Below are positions 15,307 through 24,952 of a DNA stretch of 64,000 nt, piece after piece. The notes under the pieces were generated by a model that saw only the letters and a program-made list of their open reading frames with translations, searched no databases and had not been told where the DNA came from. A program made the position numbers and the translations under genes. The stretch's first letter is position 1. Every line of letters starts with the position of its first letter. Where the stretch lies: the NCBI GenBank assembly GCA_009712635.1, contig WASS01000019.1:1-64000 (forward strand), in the 5' to 3' direction. Source of the stretch: Hungatella sp. (lineage in GTDB: Bacteria > Bacillota > Clostridia > Lachnospirales > Lachnospiraceae).

Positions 15307-17259
15307 TCAGCGAAGCTTGTAAGCCTCACGGTATCCGGAAGCAACGGCCTGTTTGATTCTGCCGATGTGGCTGGCATCACCGATCACGATTACGTTCATA
15401 AATTCTTTCTTCAGTTCATCAGCCAGCTGGTTCTCTGGTTTTACCCCAAGTGAAAGTACCACAGCGTCTGCAGCCAGAGTCTTCTTATTTCCCTCTTTAT
15501 CTTCTAGTACAACTCCGTCAGGCAGAATCTCAAGCAGCTTATGGCCGGGATAATATTCAGGATTAGAAGCGCCCAGTTTTTTCTTAATATCAGTCAGTGG
15601 CTGCCAGTAAGCTCCAGGTCCGATCTCATCTGCCATGTCCACAATTTCCAGAGTATTTCCCAAGTCTGCCAGCAGTTCTGCAGTTTCCATGCCGGTCAGC
15701 CCGGAGCCGATAACTGCTATTTTTTTATGTGAAAATGATGTCTTTCCGCTTAAAATCTCTTCCGTTGTATAGACATTGGAACCACTTACACCAGGAATAG
15801 ATCCGGGAATGACTGGCTTTGAACCGGTGGCAACGAATACTGCATGGGGGTTCAGCTTTTTGATTTCCTCTGTTGTGGCGGGAGTATTAAGGCGAACGTC
15901 CACATTCAGCTTCTTAAACATGCTTTCATAGTATTCGCCCAACCAGCCCATTTTTTCTTTGCATGGGGGTTTTGAGCCAAGCCATACCTGACCGCCAAGG
16001 TGATCACATTTTTCAAATAATGTAACAGCGAAACCTCTCTGAGCAAGTGTCAGTGCGGCTTCCATACCAGCGGGACCAGCTCCGATTACTGCAACACAAC
16101 GTCCGTTACCATTGTTTTCAATGTCATTATAAAACCACTCCTGTCCGGTACGTGGGTTGACAGAGCAGTTAATGCCGTCAAACATTGTCTCCATACAGTT
16201 CAGGCATGAGATACAGCGGCGGATTTCATCCGTGCGTCCGCTCTCTGCTTTATTGCACCACTCCGGATCGGCAAGAAGTCCGCGGGCAATGGTCACTCCG
16301 TCGGTGCGCCCCTGGGCAATGATACCTTCTGCAAATTCCGGATTACGGATCACTCCCACTGCAAACACGGGAACATCAATTACTTTTTTAATCTCCTCAG
16401 CAAGATATACCTTCCAGCCTTCCGGATAGGAAACTGGCTCCCATGCCTCGTTCATGGTCTCGTATACGCCTGCAGAGACATTGACTGCATCAATTCCAAA
16501 GGGTACTAAATATTTAACGATTTCAATGGATTCCTCCAGTTTTAAGCCTGTTTCATTTTCTGGAATTGGAAATACAGAGCGCTCAAGGAATTCATCTGCT
16601 GATATTCTCAGCATAATTGGGTAGTCGCCCAGTCTCTCACGAATCCCAGTTATAATTTCCTGAATGATGCGGGCACGTTTCTGGGGGCTGCCGCCGTATT
16701 TATCCGTTCTTTTATTGGTGTAAGGAGAGAGAAACTGATTGAGCATGTAGCCGTGAGCAGCGTGAATTTCAACTCCGTCGATTCCGGCTTTTTTACACCG
16801 TTCTGCACCGTCTACAAACTGCTTTACAAGCTCTTCTACCTGTTCGGTCGTCATCTCAAAGCATGGCCAGTTTATCAGCAGGCTTTTTACTCCGCTGGGG
16901 GTTGCGCACATTCCTCCTGGTACTGCAGTCTGGCGGCCCGGGTGGTGAAGCTGAACAAAGATGGCGCCGTCATAATAGTGAACCGCATTAGCGAGTCTTG
17001 TAAGATCCGGGATAAACTTATCATCAGTAACAGAGGTCTGGCGGTCGCCCATCATACCATGTTCATCATTTACACGGGTTACTTCGTTAACAATAAGACC
17101 GACTCCGCCCTTTGCACGGGCAGCATAGTATGCGATTTCCTTATCAGAAACTGTCTGATCCGGATTGGCAGTCATGTTGCCCATTGCTCCCATGACCACA
17201 CGGTTTCTGATTGTTAAAGAGCCTATTTTTAAAGGAGAAAATAAATTTGGATAGTTCAT
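15307..17259 (-). CDS. NADH:flavin oxidoreductase / enoate (dienoyl-CoA) reductase-type multidomain flavoprotein
   Basis: 650 residues in the FadH/BaiCD/enoate-reductase layout. The N-terminal Old-Yellow-Enzyme FMN barrel (about 1-335, with HPGRQTAVPGG and VEIHAAHGYMLNQFLSPYTN) is followed by a 4Fe-4S site (CISCLNC ... INCSVNP). FAD and NAD(P) Rossmann halves follow (VIGAGPAGMEAAL near residue 388, VIGSGLTGMETAELL near 520). Such enzymes reduce activated C=C bonds with electrons passed FAD to Fe-S to FMN. Substrates in the family include 2-enoates, dienoyl-CoA esters and bile-acid intermediates. AAAGGAT precedes the start. The divergent PucR-like gene is a plausible regulator. Confidence 0.9.
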   Translation of the reverse strand: MNYPNLFSPLKIGSLTIRNRVVMGAMGNMTANPDQTVSDKEIAYYAARAKGGVGLIVNEVTRVNDEHGMMGDRQTSVTDDKFIPDLTRLANAVHYYDGAIFVQLHHPGRQTAVPGGMCATPSGVKSLLINWPCFEMTTEQVEELVKQFVDGAERCKKAGIDGVEIHAAHGYMLNQFLSPYTNKRTDKYGGSPQKRARIIQEIITGIRERLGDYPIMLRISADEFLERSVFPIPENETGLKLEESIEIVKYLVPFGIDAVNVSAGVYETMNEAWEPVSYPEGWKVYLAEEIKKVIDVPVFAVGVIRNPEFAEGIIAQGRTDGVTIARGLLADPEWCNKAESGRTDEIRRCISCLNCMETMFDGINCSVNPRTGQEWFYNDIENNGNGRCVAVIGAGPAGMEAALTLAQRGFAVTLFEKCDHLGGQVWLGSKPPCKEKMGWLGEYYESMFKKLNVDVRLNTPATTEEIKKLNPHAVFVATGSKPVIPGSIPGVSGSNVYTTEEILSGKTSFSHKKIAVIGSGLTGMETAELLADLGNTLEIVDMADEIGPGAYWQPLTDIKKKLGASNPEYYPGHKLLEILPDGVVLEDKEGNKKTLAADAVVLSLGVKPENQLADELKKEFMNVIVIGDASHIGRIKQAVASGYREAYKLR

Positions 17260-17280
17260 AGTAAATCCTTTCTTTTTGCT

Positions 17281-18438
17281 TTACTGATAATTGTCATAAA
17301 CTTTTGCCATCATATCTGTGAGGACAGCTTCATCCTGGGGAACAATACATCCCATGCGCATCATTTCGCCAAGTGCGTATGTAACAGTGGACAGAACCTG
17401 CTCTCTTGTAAATCCGAGGTCCTTCATGGAAGGGATTCCGATTCTGCGGTTGAACGAACGCACCGCATCTGCAAGTTTTGTGGGAAGTTCTTCAGCTGAA
17501 GAAATCTCCAGTTCAAATATTTTCGCTACTTTTCCATAAATCTCTGGTCTTGCTGCAGCTACCAGTTCGATTACAGACGGAGTTACAAGGGCACAGCCGA
17601 TACCATGAGGAATATGTAATCTGGCTCCCAGTGCGTGTGCCATGGCATGTCCCACATTAACCTGGGAATCCTGGAATGCGATACCTGCAAAGTTGCTGGC
17701 AATTGCCAGATTATAACGAGCCTCTTTACAGTCCGGGTCGTCTACAGCCACAGGAAGCCATTTGTAGATTCGTTCCATGCTGCTTAGTGCTAACGTATCC
17801 GAATGAGGGTTTGGCATTACGTTACAGAGACATTCGTTGCAGTGGGAAAATGCATCCATGCCAGTGTAGGCAGTAATTGTTTTACCCAGTCCCAGTGTTA
17901 AGTCAGGATCTACAATAGCAGCGTTTGCCCATACGATGCAGCCACATTTCTGGTGTGTTTCTGTATCAGTAATAACAGCTACGAAAGTAGACTCTGAACC
18001 GGTTCCTGAGGTAGTTGGTATCATAATTGTTTTAAGCGCAGGTGCTAATGTGAGGGGATTTGCCGGATCAAAATGAATCATTTTTTTAATGTCAACAGTT
18101 TTCTTATTTGTAACATATAAAGCAATTCCTTTTGCTGTATCAAGACTGGATCCGCCACCGCACCCGATGATGGCGTCTGCGCCCATGCTTTCTGCAAGAT
18201 CAGCTCCTTCCATAACGGTTGTGTCTGGGGCATCCATTTTTACTCCGTCATATATACTGACTTTGATTCCGCTCTGCAAAAGGCTGTCCATGACTTTCTT
18301 TGGAATTCCTGTTTCTGCAATTGCTTTTTCTGTTACCAGGAGTACATAGGTCATTCCTAATTCTTTTGCTATGGTACCTGTGTTGTTTACTTCCCCTGGT
18401 CCGAAATAAACCGGGCATAATTGTGAATATCTTGACAT
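17281..18438 (-). CDS. iron-containing alcohol dehydrogenase
   Basis: 385 residues of the group III Fe-ADH family. It has a nucleotide-binding GCGGGSSLDTAKGIAL, and the metal-site motifs GMDAFSHCNE and HAMAHALGARLHIPHG with the expected His residues. It interconverts an aldehyde or ketone with an alcohol using NAD(P)H. It is the first gene of the minus-strand operon (AAGGAG upstream) and precedes the enoate reductase gene by 21 bases, so the pair could reduce both the C=C and the C=O of one unsaturated aldehyde-type substrate. That pathway reading is inference. Confidence 0.9.
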   Translation of the reverse strand: MSRYSQLCPVYFGPGEVNNTGTIAKELGMTYVLLVTEKAIAETGIPKKVMDSLLQSGIKVSIYDGVKMDAPDTTVMEGADLAESMGADAIIGCGGGSSLDTAKGIALYVTNKKTVDIKKMIHFDPANPLTLAPALKTIMIPTTSGTGSESTFVAVITDTETHQKCGCIVWANAAIVDPDLTLGLGKTITAYTGMDAFSHCNECLCNVMPNPHSDTLALSSMERIYKWLPVAVDDPDCKEARYNLAIASNFAGIAFQDSQVNVGHAMAHALGARLHIPHGIGCALVTPSVIELVAAARPEIYGKVAKIFELEISSAEELPTKLADAVRSFNRRIGIPSMKDLGFTREQVLSTVTYALGEMMRMGCIVPQDEAVLTDMMAKVYDNYQ

Positions 18439-18581
18439 TGTGGCATCTCCTTATTAAGATAGTAGTAGAAAATGTTTGTTACTATAATAACAATCTCTCT
18501 GCACTCAGTGTAACAATTATAATGTGTGCCTACAATGGCGTAGATTATGAAAATTTTAACAAAGTATTGTTGTTATAAGAT

Positions 18582-18616
18582 AGACGGCGTTTGTTTAAGA
18601 ATGACAAACGCCGTCT
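18582..18616. promoter_or_regulatory. 13-bp perfect inverted repeat in the divergent promoter region
   Basis: AGACGGCGTTTGT (18582-18594) and ACAAACGCCGTCT (18604-18616) are exact reverse complements around a 9-base loop. It lies between two divergent starts (18438 and 18721), where no transcript should end, and neither side has a T-run. I therefore favour an operator for the PucR-type protein or another regulator over a terminator. Confidence 0.6.
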
Positions 18617-18720
18617 GTGCGATTTGTTGAAATTTTACAACCGTTTGCGTGAGAAGTATGGTAAAATTTATGAATACATCTCATTTGTTACCAGGCGAAA
18701 AAGAAAGGCGATGACGATTT

Positions 18721-19995
18721 ATGATGACTGATTCTGAAGCTGGAAAAAATACCGATGATTTTATTGACAAACTGCTTGATGCCTCCAATAGCAGTCATAA
18801 TATACAGCTATTGCTGGATATTGGTTATCAGGAACTGGGCAATCCTGTGCTGCTGGTTGATGTTGCCCTTTGCTTTGTTGCACAGACCGGAGGTGGTCTG
18901 ATCACCGATGAACCGCTTTGGGACTGGACTCTTTCCAAAGGCTATGTGACAGAGGAATACGTGAAGTATATCTTAAGTGGTGATAATTCCCAGTATGACC
19001 CCGGTGAAGAGTGGTCGACCGGTGACTCCAGATTCATCTGGCAGGAAGGACTCCTTCACCACAGGCAGCTGGTTGGAAAGGTGAACAGAAACGGGATTCC
19101 CATAGGTTATCTGAAGCTTCTGGAATACAACAAGCCTATAACGGATGAAGATGTGAATAAGCTGAATATTCTCTGCAAATTTCTTGCAATCTGTATGAAT
19201 TCCTCCATGGGAATGTCAGACCAGGAAGATTCACTGATCGATACGCTCCTGACTTCCATGCTCACCCAGCGTCTGTATGACAAATATGCCATTGAGGAAA
19301 GAGTGAATCACTTTGGCTTAAAGCTTTATGAATATCTGTCGGTAATTGTACTGGGTACCCGTGGACTAATGACCGATAAGATTTATTTTATAAAGAAAAA
19401 AATGAAGAATTTTTTAAACCGGGAGACAGTTATTACATTTAAAGGGAATCTGGTTATTCTTTATGATTGCAAAACAAAGGAACCGTTTTCTGAAAATGAA
19501 CTGATTAATCTGGAAAAATTATGCGCCGATTTTGATATTAAAGCGGGCATAAGCAATTCGTTTAAAGAGATTTATAAATTCGAATCGTTTTATCACCAGG
19601 CACTCACTGCACTGGAACTCAGTACGGAAACAAATCATAAAGAGCGGGTAGCCTTATATGATAAGTTCTGCATTCATCATATGGTCAGCCTGTTTTCGGA
19701 GCATAGTGATCCAGTGGTTTTAATCCATCCTGCTATAACGTTTTTAAAAGAGCATGACATGGAATACAGCAGTGAATTGTGCCCCACGTTAAAGGAGTAT
19801 TTAAAAAACAATCAGGATTTATCTCTGACTTCGTCAGCGCTGCATATTCATTACAATACGCTGAAATACCGGATTAACAAGATTATTGAACTTACAGATC
19901 TTAGCTTTTCTGATAAAACTATTTTTCGTCTGCATCTATCGTTTATCGTATTTGATTATCTGACTGAAACAGGAAAATCAAATCTATTGAAATAA
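18721..19995 (+). CDS. PucR/CdaR-type transcriptional activator
   Basis: 424 residues. There is no classical N-terminal DNA-binding domain. The middle has a GGDEF-like/CdaR segment, and the C-terminus carries the PucR-type helix-turn-helix (YLKNNQDLSLTSSALHIHYNTLKYRINKI). Family members sense small catabolic substrates and activate neighbouring genes. It is divergent from the Fe-ADH/enoate reductase/MFS operon, its obvious target. Two ATGs (18721 and 18724) are possible starts, and the ribosome site (GAAAGGCGATG) is loosely spaced. Confidence 0.82.
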   Translation: MMTDSEAGKNTDDFIDKLLDASNSSHNIQLLLDIGYQELGNPVLLVDVALCFVAQTGGGLITDEPLWDWTLSKGYVTEEYVKYILSGDNSQYDPGEEWSTGDSRFIWQEGLLHHRQLVGKVNRNGIPIGYLKLLEYNKPITDEDVNKLNILCKFLAICMNSSMGMSDQEDSLIDTLLTSMLTQRLYDKYAIEERVNHFGLKLYEYLSVIVLGTRGLMTDKIYFIKKKMKNFLNRETVITFKGNLVILYDCKTKEPFSENELINLEKLCADFDIKAGISNSFKEIYKFESFYHQALTALELSTETNHKERVALYDKFCIHHMVSLFSEHSDPVVLIHPAITFLKEHDMEYSSELCPTLKEYLKNNQDLSLTSSALHIHYNTLKYRINKIIELTDLSFSDKTIFRLHLSFIVFDYLTETGKSNLLK

Positions 19996-20025
19996 AAGCA
20001 GAGGCAGGCTGAATATGGGGGGAAT

Positions 20026-21750
20026 ATGTTACATTTCGTTTTTAATTATTATAGTAAATATAAGAAAGAGATAGCTTTGGCACTACTGCTATCCTTACTT
20101 AATTCTGTCATGACAGTGATGTGTTCACAGTTTTTAAAAGATGTAATTAAGGGCACTTTGGCAGGAAAAAGCAGTTTTCTGGCAGAAAAGATTGCTCAGA
20201 TACTTTGTCTGACTCTGATTTGGGTTATGGTAATCTATAGCTCCAAATTGGTTACTGGAAAATTAAGTATTCAGATGACCAGCAGGTTAAGGCAGGATGT
20301 AATGGAAAAGATAATGAATATGCGTTATGATTATCTTATGGGCCAGCAGAAGGGAACTTTTTTAAATAAACTGAATGAAGATATCTCGGATGTCAGCAGA
20401 TACTTTGAGCAGCTTTTGTTTTCTGTTTTTTTAAATGGAATCAGCGTTTTGGTGATTCTGGTTTATTTAATTGGGACTGACTGGAAGCTTACTTTAATAT
20501 CCATGATCTGGATTCCATTTACCACTATACTATATCATAACTTTTTAAACGGCATTGCTCGTTTTACCAGAGAAAAGAAGAAACAGCAGGATGCACTTAC
20601 CGCTAAAACCCAGGAACTGTTTGAATGCTATGAGACAGAGAAAAGCTATAATTTACAGGAGATAAATTTATCTGAAATTGATACTAATATCGTTCAGGTT
20701 TATCAGGCTGATTTAAAACGGCAGAAAAAAGAGGCTATGACAAATGCTTTCAGCTCTATGATTCGCTGCCTGCCTGTTTTATTTTGCAGTATATTTGCAG
20801 CTGGTATGGTGGTAAAGGGAGCATTAACAGCGGAAAACTTTATTTCTTTTCTTGTCCTGCTGGGGTTCATTTCATCGCCCATCAGCAATTTTACGTCAGT
20901 ATTAGTGGAACTGAATAAAGCAGGAGTCAGTGCAGACCGGTTACGCAGACTGCTAGAAGCACCGGAAGAAAGCAGCAGAGGCAATATGACCAGCCTTCCT
21001 TTTTCTGACCCGGTGATACAATTTCAGGATATCTGTTTTTCTTATGATGGTTTAAATCCTATTTTAAATAATCTGACTTTTGAATTGAAAAAAGGAGAGC
21101 GGATTGCATTTGTGGGAGGTTCCGGAAGCGGAAAGACAACGTTAATGAATCTGATTCTGGGACTATTTGAGCCTCAGAAGGGGAATTACTTCCTTTATGG
21201 AACACAGGTTTCCGATCTGGATATAAAACTGGTGCGGGGGTGCTTTTCCATCGTTTCTCAGGAGACTTTTTTATTTCCGGATACCATTGAACAAAACTTA
21301 TTGTACGGAAACCGCAGTGCAACCAGAGCAGAGATAGAAAAAGCGGTAGGTGACGCAGGGCTTGCTCCTTTCATTAAAAGCCTGCCTGAGGGGTATGATA
21401 CCATACTGGAAGAGAATGGGGTCAATCTGTCAGGAGGGCAGAGGCAGAGATTTGCCATAGCAAGGGCTCTTCTTAGAAACAGTGAAGTGATTATATTTGA
21501 TGAACCAACTTCCGCTCTTGATCCAAAATCAGAAAAGGAAATCATGGAATTAATTGAAAGGACATTGAGTTCCAAAACCATTATCTCCGTTGCTCATAAG
21601 CTGAATACAATCCTGGACTATGACAGGATTTATCTGATGGACCACGGGGAATTGAAGGAACAGGGGAGTCATCAAGAACTGCTTGGGAAAAAAGGATTTT
21701 ATTATCAGTTATTTCACAGTCAGAATGGTATGGGGAGGGATTTGGTATGA
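20026..21750 (+). CDS. ABC exporter, fused TMD-NBD half-transporter (first subunit)
   Basis: 574 residues. Six N-terminal helices (about 1-300) are followed by an ATPase domain with Walker A GGSGSGKTT, signature NLSGGQRQR, Walker B VIIFDEPTSALD and switch His in SVAHKL. All catalytic residues are canonical. A GGGGGG site precedes ATG 20026. The stop overlaps the start of the next half-transporter in ATGA, so the two should form a heterodimer. Substrate unknown; lipid, peptide or drug export are the usual options. Confidence 0.9.
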   Translation: MLHFVFNYYSKYKKEIALALLLSLLNSVMTVMCSQFLKDVIKGTLAGKSSFLAEKIAQILCLTLIWVMVIYSSKLVTGKLSIQMTSRLRQDVMEKIMNMRYDYLMGQQKGTFLNKLNEDISDVSRYFEQLLFSVFLNGISVLVILVYLIGTDWKLTLISMIWIPFTTILYHNFLNGIARFTREKKKQQDALTAKTQELFECYETEKSYNLQEINLSEIDTNIVQVYQADLKRQKKEAMTNAFSSMIRCLPVLFCSIFAAGMVVKGALTAENFISFLVLLGFISSPISNFTSVLVELNKAGVSADRLRRLLEAPEESSRGNMTSLPFSDPVIQFQDICFSYDGLNPILNNLTFELKKGERIAFVGGSGSGKTTLMNLILGLFEPQKGNYFLYGTQVSDLDIKLVRGCFSIVSQETFLFPDTIEQNLLYGNRSATRAEIEKAVGDAGLAPFIKSLPEGYDTILEENGVNLSGGQRQRFAIARALLRNSEVIIFDEPTSALDPKSEKEIMELIERTLSSKTIISVAHKLNTILDYDRIYLMDHGELKEQGSHQELLGKKGFYYQLFHSQNGMGRDLV

Positions 21751-23390
21751 AACATTACCTGTCTCAGATAAAAGAGGCACTGGACTATCTGGGCAAAGAA
21801 AAGAGACTGTATCTTGTATTTCTTCTTTCTCTGGGATTTGGATATTCGGGAATGGCCATTACAATTTCGCTGATACCACAGGTGCTCATTGATGCTTCTG
21901 TCAGTGGGAACTATGAACATATGAAGGGAAAACTGTTCCTTTATTCCGGACTGTTTTTTATGTCCTTTGTAACTTCAATCCTGTCCCAATACATATACAG
22001 ACGATGTGTTCTCCGGTTCCAGGCCGGGCTTAGAAGAAGTGTCATGGAAAAGAAAGCAAGGCTGCCAGTTTCCTATTTTGAAAACAGCCACAGCGGAGAG
22101 TTTCTTTCACAGATGATCTATGATATTAATAAGGCAGAAGAACTTTACCGGTCTAAATTCAAAGAAGCGTTTAATCCCATTGTTGCTTTGATTACCAGTG
22201 TAATTCCCATGTTTCTGCTGGATCATACTTTGACAATGCTGTTGCTTTTTATTTCCCTCCTTTGTGTTTTAGCCAATACTGCTTTCTCAGAACGGGTGAA
22301 AACAGCCGGCCGTCTAACCGCTGGTGCAAGTGCAAAGCTGTCAGAACGGTCAACGGATATTTTATCCGGAATACTGACCATTAAGGAATATCAGTTAAAT
22401 GAGGTTCTATCCGGCAAATTTCGTACTACAAATGAAGAATATGCAGGGAATGCCCTTAACAGGGAGAAAATTGGTGCATTTTTAGAGGCTATGAACAGTG
22501 GTTTTACTGTAATATGCAGCATTGTATTTCTCGTTGCCGGATCGGTTATGGTACAGTCAGGGAAGACAACCTATGGAACTCTGGTAGCACTTATGAATCT
22601 GGAATCCGGTATTATCTGGGCTGCCTTATCAGCAGGAAAGAGATTCCCGGAACTTTTTGATAATATTGCAAGCCTGGAACGCATTCAATCCTTTTTAACG
22701 ATGGAGGAAGAAGTAATCCATGTACCAGACCAGCTGGAAGAGAATCAAAATCAAAGCTTTATTGAGTTTAGAAATGTGGATTTTAGCTACAAAAATAACA
22801 GAGAAGTACTGAACAATTTCAATATGCAGATTTACCAAAATGAGGCGGCAGTTATAACTGGCAGGTCAGGATGCGGGAAATCAACCATTTTTAAATTATT
22901 GCTGGGATTTTATAATGCGGATAAAGGTTATATAGCAATAGATGGAAAGAGTCTGGAGGAATACGGAGCAAATGCACTCCGCCAGATGATTGCATATATA
23001 CCACAGCGGCCATTTCTGTTTTATGGCACCATTGAAAAAAACATACGTTACGGCAACCCGCAGGCGTCCTTTGAACAGATTGTTAAGGCGGCTAAAGCAG
23101 CCTGTGCCCATGATTTCATTATGGAACTGCCGGGGGGATACGATTACGTTGTGGGAGATAAAGGCAGTAAATTATCCTTTGGACAACGGCAGCGGATAGC
23201 AATTGCCAGGGCATTTTTGAAAGATGCTCCCATTATTCTGTTTGATGAAGCGACATCTGGATTGGATTATGAGTCAGAACGGTTCGTATTACAGGCGGCA
23301 GAAAAATTGATAAAGAATAAAACAGCCCTCATTATCTCACATCGGGAATCCGGTGTAAGGTCATGCAACAGAAAAATTGAAATCTCATAA
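21747..23390 (+). CDS. ABC exporter, fused TMD-NBD half-transporter (second subunit, variant signature)
   Basis: 547 residues with six helices and an ATPase domain: Walker A GRSGCGKST, Walker B IILFDEATSGLD, switch His in IISHRES. The signature reads KLSFGQRQR instead of LSGGQ, so one of the two composite ATP sites of the heterodimer is altered. This kind of asymmetry is common in heterodimeric exporters. It starts inside the stop of the upstream gene. A lipoprotein gene follows after 32 bases. Confidence 0.9.
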   Translation: MKHYLSQIKEALDYLGKEKRLYLVFLLSLGFGYSGMAITISLIPQVLIDASVSGNYEHMKGKLFLYSGLFFMSFVTSILSQYIYRRCVLRFQAGLRRSVMEKKARLPVSYFENSHSGEFLSQMIYDINKAEELYRSKFKEAFNPIVALITSVIPMFLLDHTLTMLLLFISLLCVLANTAFSERVKTAGRLTAGASAKLSERSTDILSGILTIKEYQLNEVLSGKFRTTNEEYAGNALNREKIGAFLEAMNSGFTVICSIVFLVAGSVMVQSGKTTYGTLVALMNLESGIIWAALSAGKRFPELFDNIASLERIQSFLTMEEEVIHVPDQLEENQNQSFIEFRNVDFSYKNNREVLNNFNMQIYQNEAAVITGRSGCGKSTIFKLLLGFYNADKGYIAIDGKSLEEYGANALRQMIAYIPQRPFLFYGTIEKNIRYGNPQASFEQIVKAAKAACAHDFIMELPGGYDYVVGDKGSKLSFGQRQRIAIARAFLKDAPIILFDEATSGLDYESERFVLQAAEKLIKNKTALIISHRESGVRSCNRKIEIS

Positions 23391-23422
23391 GTAATATAAA
23401 GATTGATTAATTTGGAGGTATT

Positions 23423-24394
23423 ATGAATAAAAAAATTTTACTTACGATAATTACAGTATCCTGTCTGGCAGCAGGCTGCGGGAAAGCGGCTTCGTCGGAC
23501 CACTTACAGGAAACAGAAAGCTCGTCTGTGAAAGAGACTCAGGATATAACCATATCCATACAGTCATCTCAGGAGAGTAAGCCTTCTGAAACTACCATGG
23601 CAGAGAAAGAAAAAGAAACAGATTATATGGATTATTTTAAAAAGAACTGGATCAGAAATACAGACAGCAACTTCCCTGAAAACGGAGGTATTACGTTTGT
23701 GATTAACGGTATTTACAATGGTAAGCTTAGGGGAGAGATTACAGCGGTTAGCGGCAGTCCTTCTTACAACATAGACAATTCACAATTTGAAGGAATTGTA
23801 GATGGAAATACAGCAGAGTGTGTGCTTGTGAATGATACAAGGGGAAATGAGGGGACACTGAAACTCACATTTAAATCCCTCAGTGAAATGACTGCAGAAA
23901 TTGCAATTACTAAGAAATCGGAAGATACGGTAATGACGATTCCCGAAGGTAAGTTTGACTTTGCTCCCAATAACCTGAAAAACATAGAAGGCTTTGAGCC
24001 CATTGAGAATCAGTCCTTTATGGTTGATCTGGATTCATGGGGGAAAGTGAAATTTGTATCAGGTAAGTTAACTCAGGGTGATCATATACCGGTAGTTTTT
24101 TATCTGACCAATGAAGAAGGCGATATATTCTATGAATTTACCAATGGCTTTCCTTACAGTGTTGATGTAGAAGCTGTTTCATTTAAAGATTTAAATAATG
24201 ATGGGTTAAAGGACATTATTACAATCGTATCTGATCAATACGACGGAGGCAGCGGCCAGTTAATTGCTGAAGTATGTTTTCAGCAAAAGGATGGTACCTT
24301 TATAACCAATTATGAGCTCAGTCAGGAAATCAATGATTCCGGTAACAATAAAGATATTAAAACCATTACCAGTTATATCCTGAATAAAAAATAA
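23423..24394 (+). CDS. lipoprotein with C-terminal VCBS/FG-GAP-like motif
   Basis: 323 residues with lipobox LAAGC (lipidated Cys19), a Ser/Glu/Thr linker, a middle domain of about 110 residues (KKNWIRNTDSNFP ...) and a C-terminal domain with DLNNDGLKDIITIVSDQYDGG. The C-terminal domain is homologous to the whole mature part of the lipoprotein at 5029-5628. The GGAGG site and short spacing put it in the operon of the ABC pair, suggesting an extracytoplasmic partner or self-protection factor. This is inference only. Confidence 0.8.
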   Translation: MNKKILLTIITVSCLAAGCGKAASSDHLQETESSSVKETQDITISIQSSQESKPSETTMAEKEKETDYMDYFKKNWIRNTDSNFPENGGITFVINGIYNGKLRGEITAVSGSPSYNIDNSQFEGIVDGNTAECVLVNDTRGNEGTLKLTFKSLSEMTAEIAITKKSEDTVMTIPEGKFDFAPNNLKNIEGFEPIENQSFMVDLDSWGKVKFVSGKLTQGDHIPVVFYLTNEEGDIFYEFTNGFPYSVDVEAVSFKDLNNDGLKDIITIVSDQYDGGSGQLIAEVCFQQKDGTFITNYELSQEINDSGNNKDIKTITSYILNKK

Positions 24395-24412
24395 AAAAAT
24401 CAGAAACAACTA

Positions 24413-24441
24413 TTGACAAAATAATTAATAGTGTATATAGT
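24413..24441 (+). promoter_or_regulatory. strong sigma-A promoter of the marR-type gene
   Basis: TTGACA (24413-24418), a 17-base spacer and TATAGT (24436-24441). The following TTAACTGTGTTAGCTAA lies where an autoregulating MarR protein could bind. Confidence 0.75.
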
Positions 24442-24483
24442 TAACTGTGTTAGCTAATTAAAATAGTACAAGAAGGTGACAAA

Positions 24484-24912
24484 ATGGATTATACAAGCCT
24501 GGCCCGTGAATATATGCAGATCATGCACCAGATGCGTAATATAAATGGGCAGAAGAAGATACATGATTCCATGCATGGCGAAAATTTTATGCTCTTTTAT
24601 ATCTCTAAGCGTCAGGGCGGTATTATTCCAAGTGAAATCAGCAACGAAATGGGAATTACCTCTGCCAGAATCGCTGCAGCGCTGAACAGTCTGGAGTCAA
24701 AAGGCCTGATTACCCGGAGAATTGACACAGAGGATCGCAGAAGAATTCTTGTAGATCTGACAGAAGCAGGAAGAGAACAGGCGAAGAAACATTCTGATAT
24801 GATTTTAAATATTACAAGAAGCATGCTTGAATATCTGGGAGAAGCGGATGCGACGGAGTTGATCCGGATAATGAAGAAGCTTGCAAAAAGAAATCCACAA
24901 GAGTTTAATTAA
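24484..24912 (+). CDS. MarR-family transcriptional regulator
   Basis: 142 residues with a winged helix: IIPSEISNEMGITSARIAAALNSLESKGLI (recognition region) and the wing RRIDTEDRRRILVDLT. GAAGGTG precedes the ATG. It stands just ahead of a two-gene ABC exporter, a widespread arrangement in which the repressor is released by the exported compound. The flanking promoter and the 24953-24967 palindrome are candidate targets. Confidence 0.9.
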   Translation: MDYTSLAREYMQIMHQMRNINGQKKIHDSMHGENFMLFYISKRQGGIIPSEISNEMGITSARIAAALNSLESKGLITRRIDTEDRRRILVDLTEAGREQAKKHSDMILNITRSMLEYLGEADATELIRIMKKLAKRNPQEFN

Positions 24913-24942
24913 TATGCGGCCGATTAATCGGCTGCATATTTT
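24911..24942 (+). terminator. hairpin directly after marR (attenuator or terminator)
   Basis: AATATGCGGCCGA pairs with TCGGCTGCATATT around TTAA (one G-U pair), followed by TTACC. It could uncouple marR from the exporter genes. Confidence 0.6.
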
Positions 24943-24952
24943 ACCAGAATTA

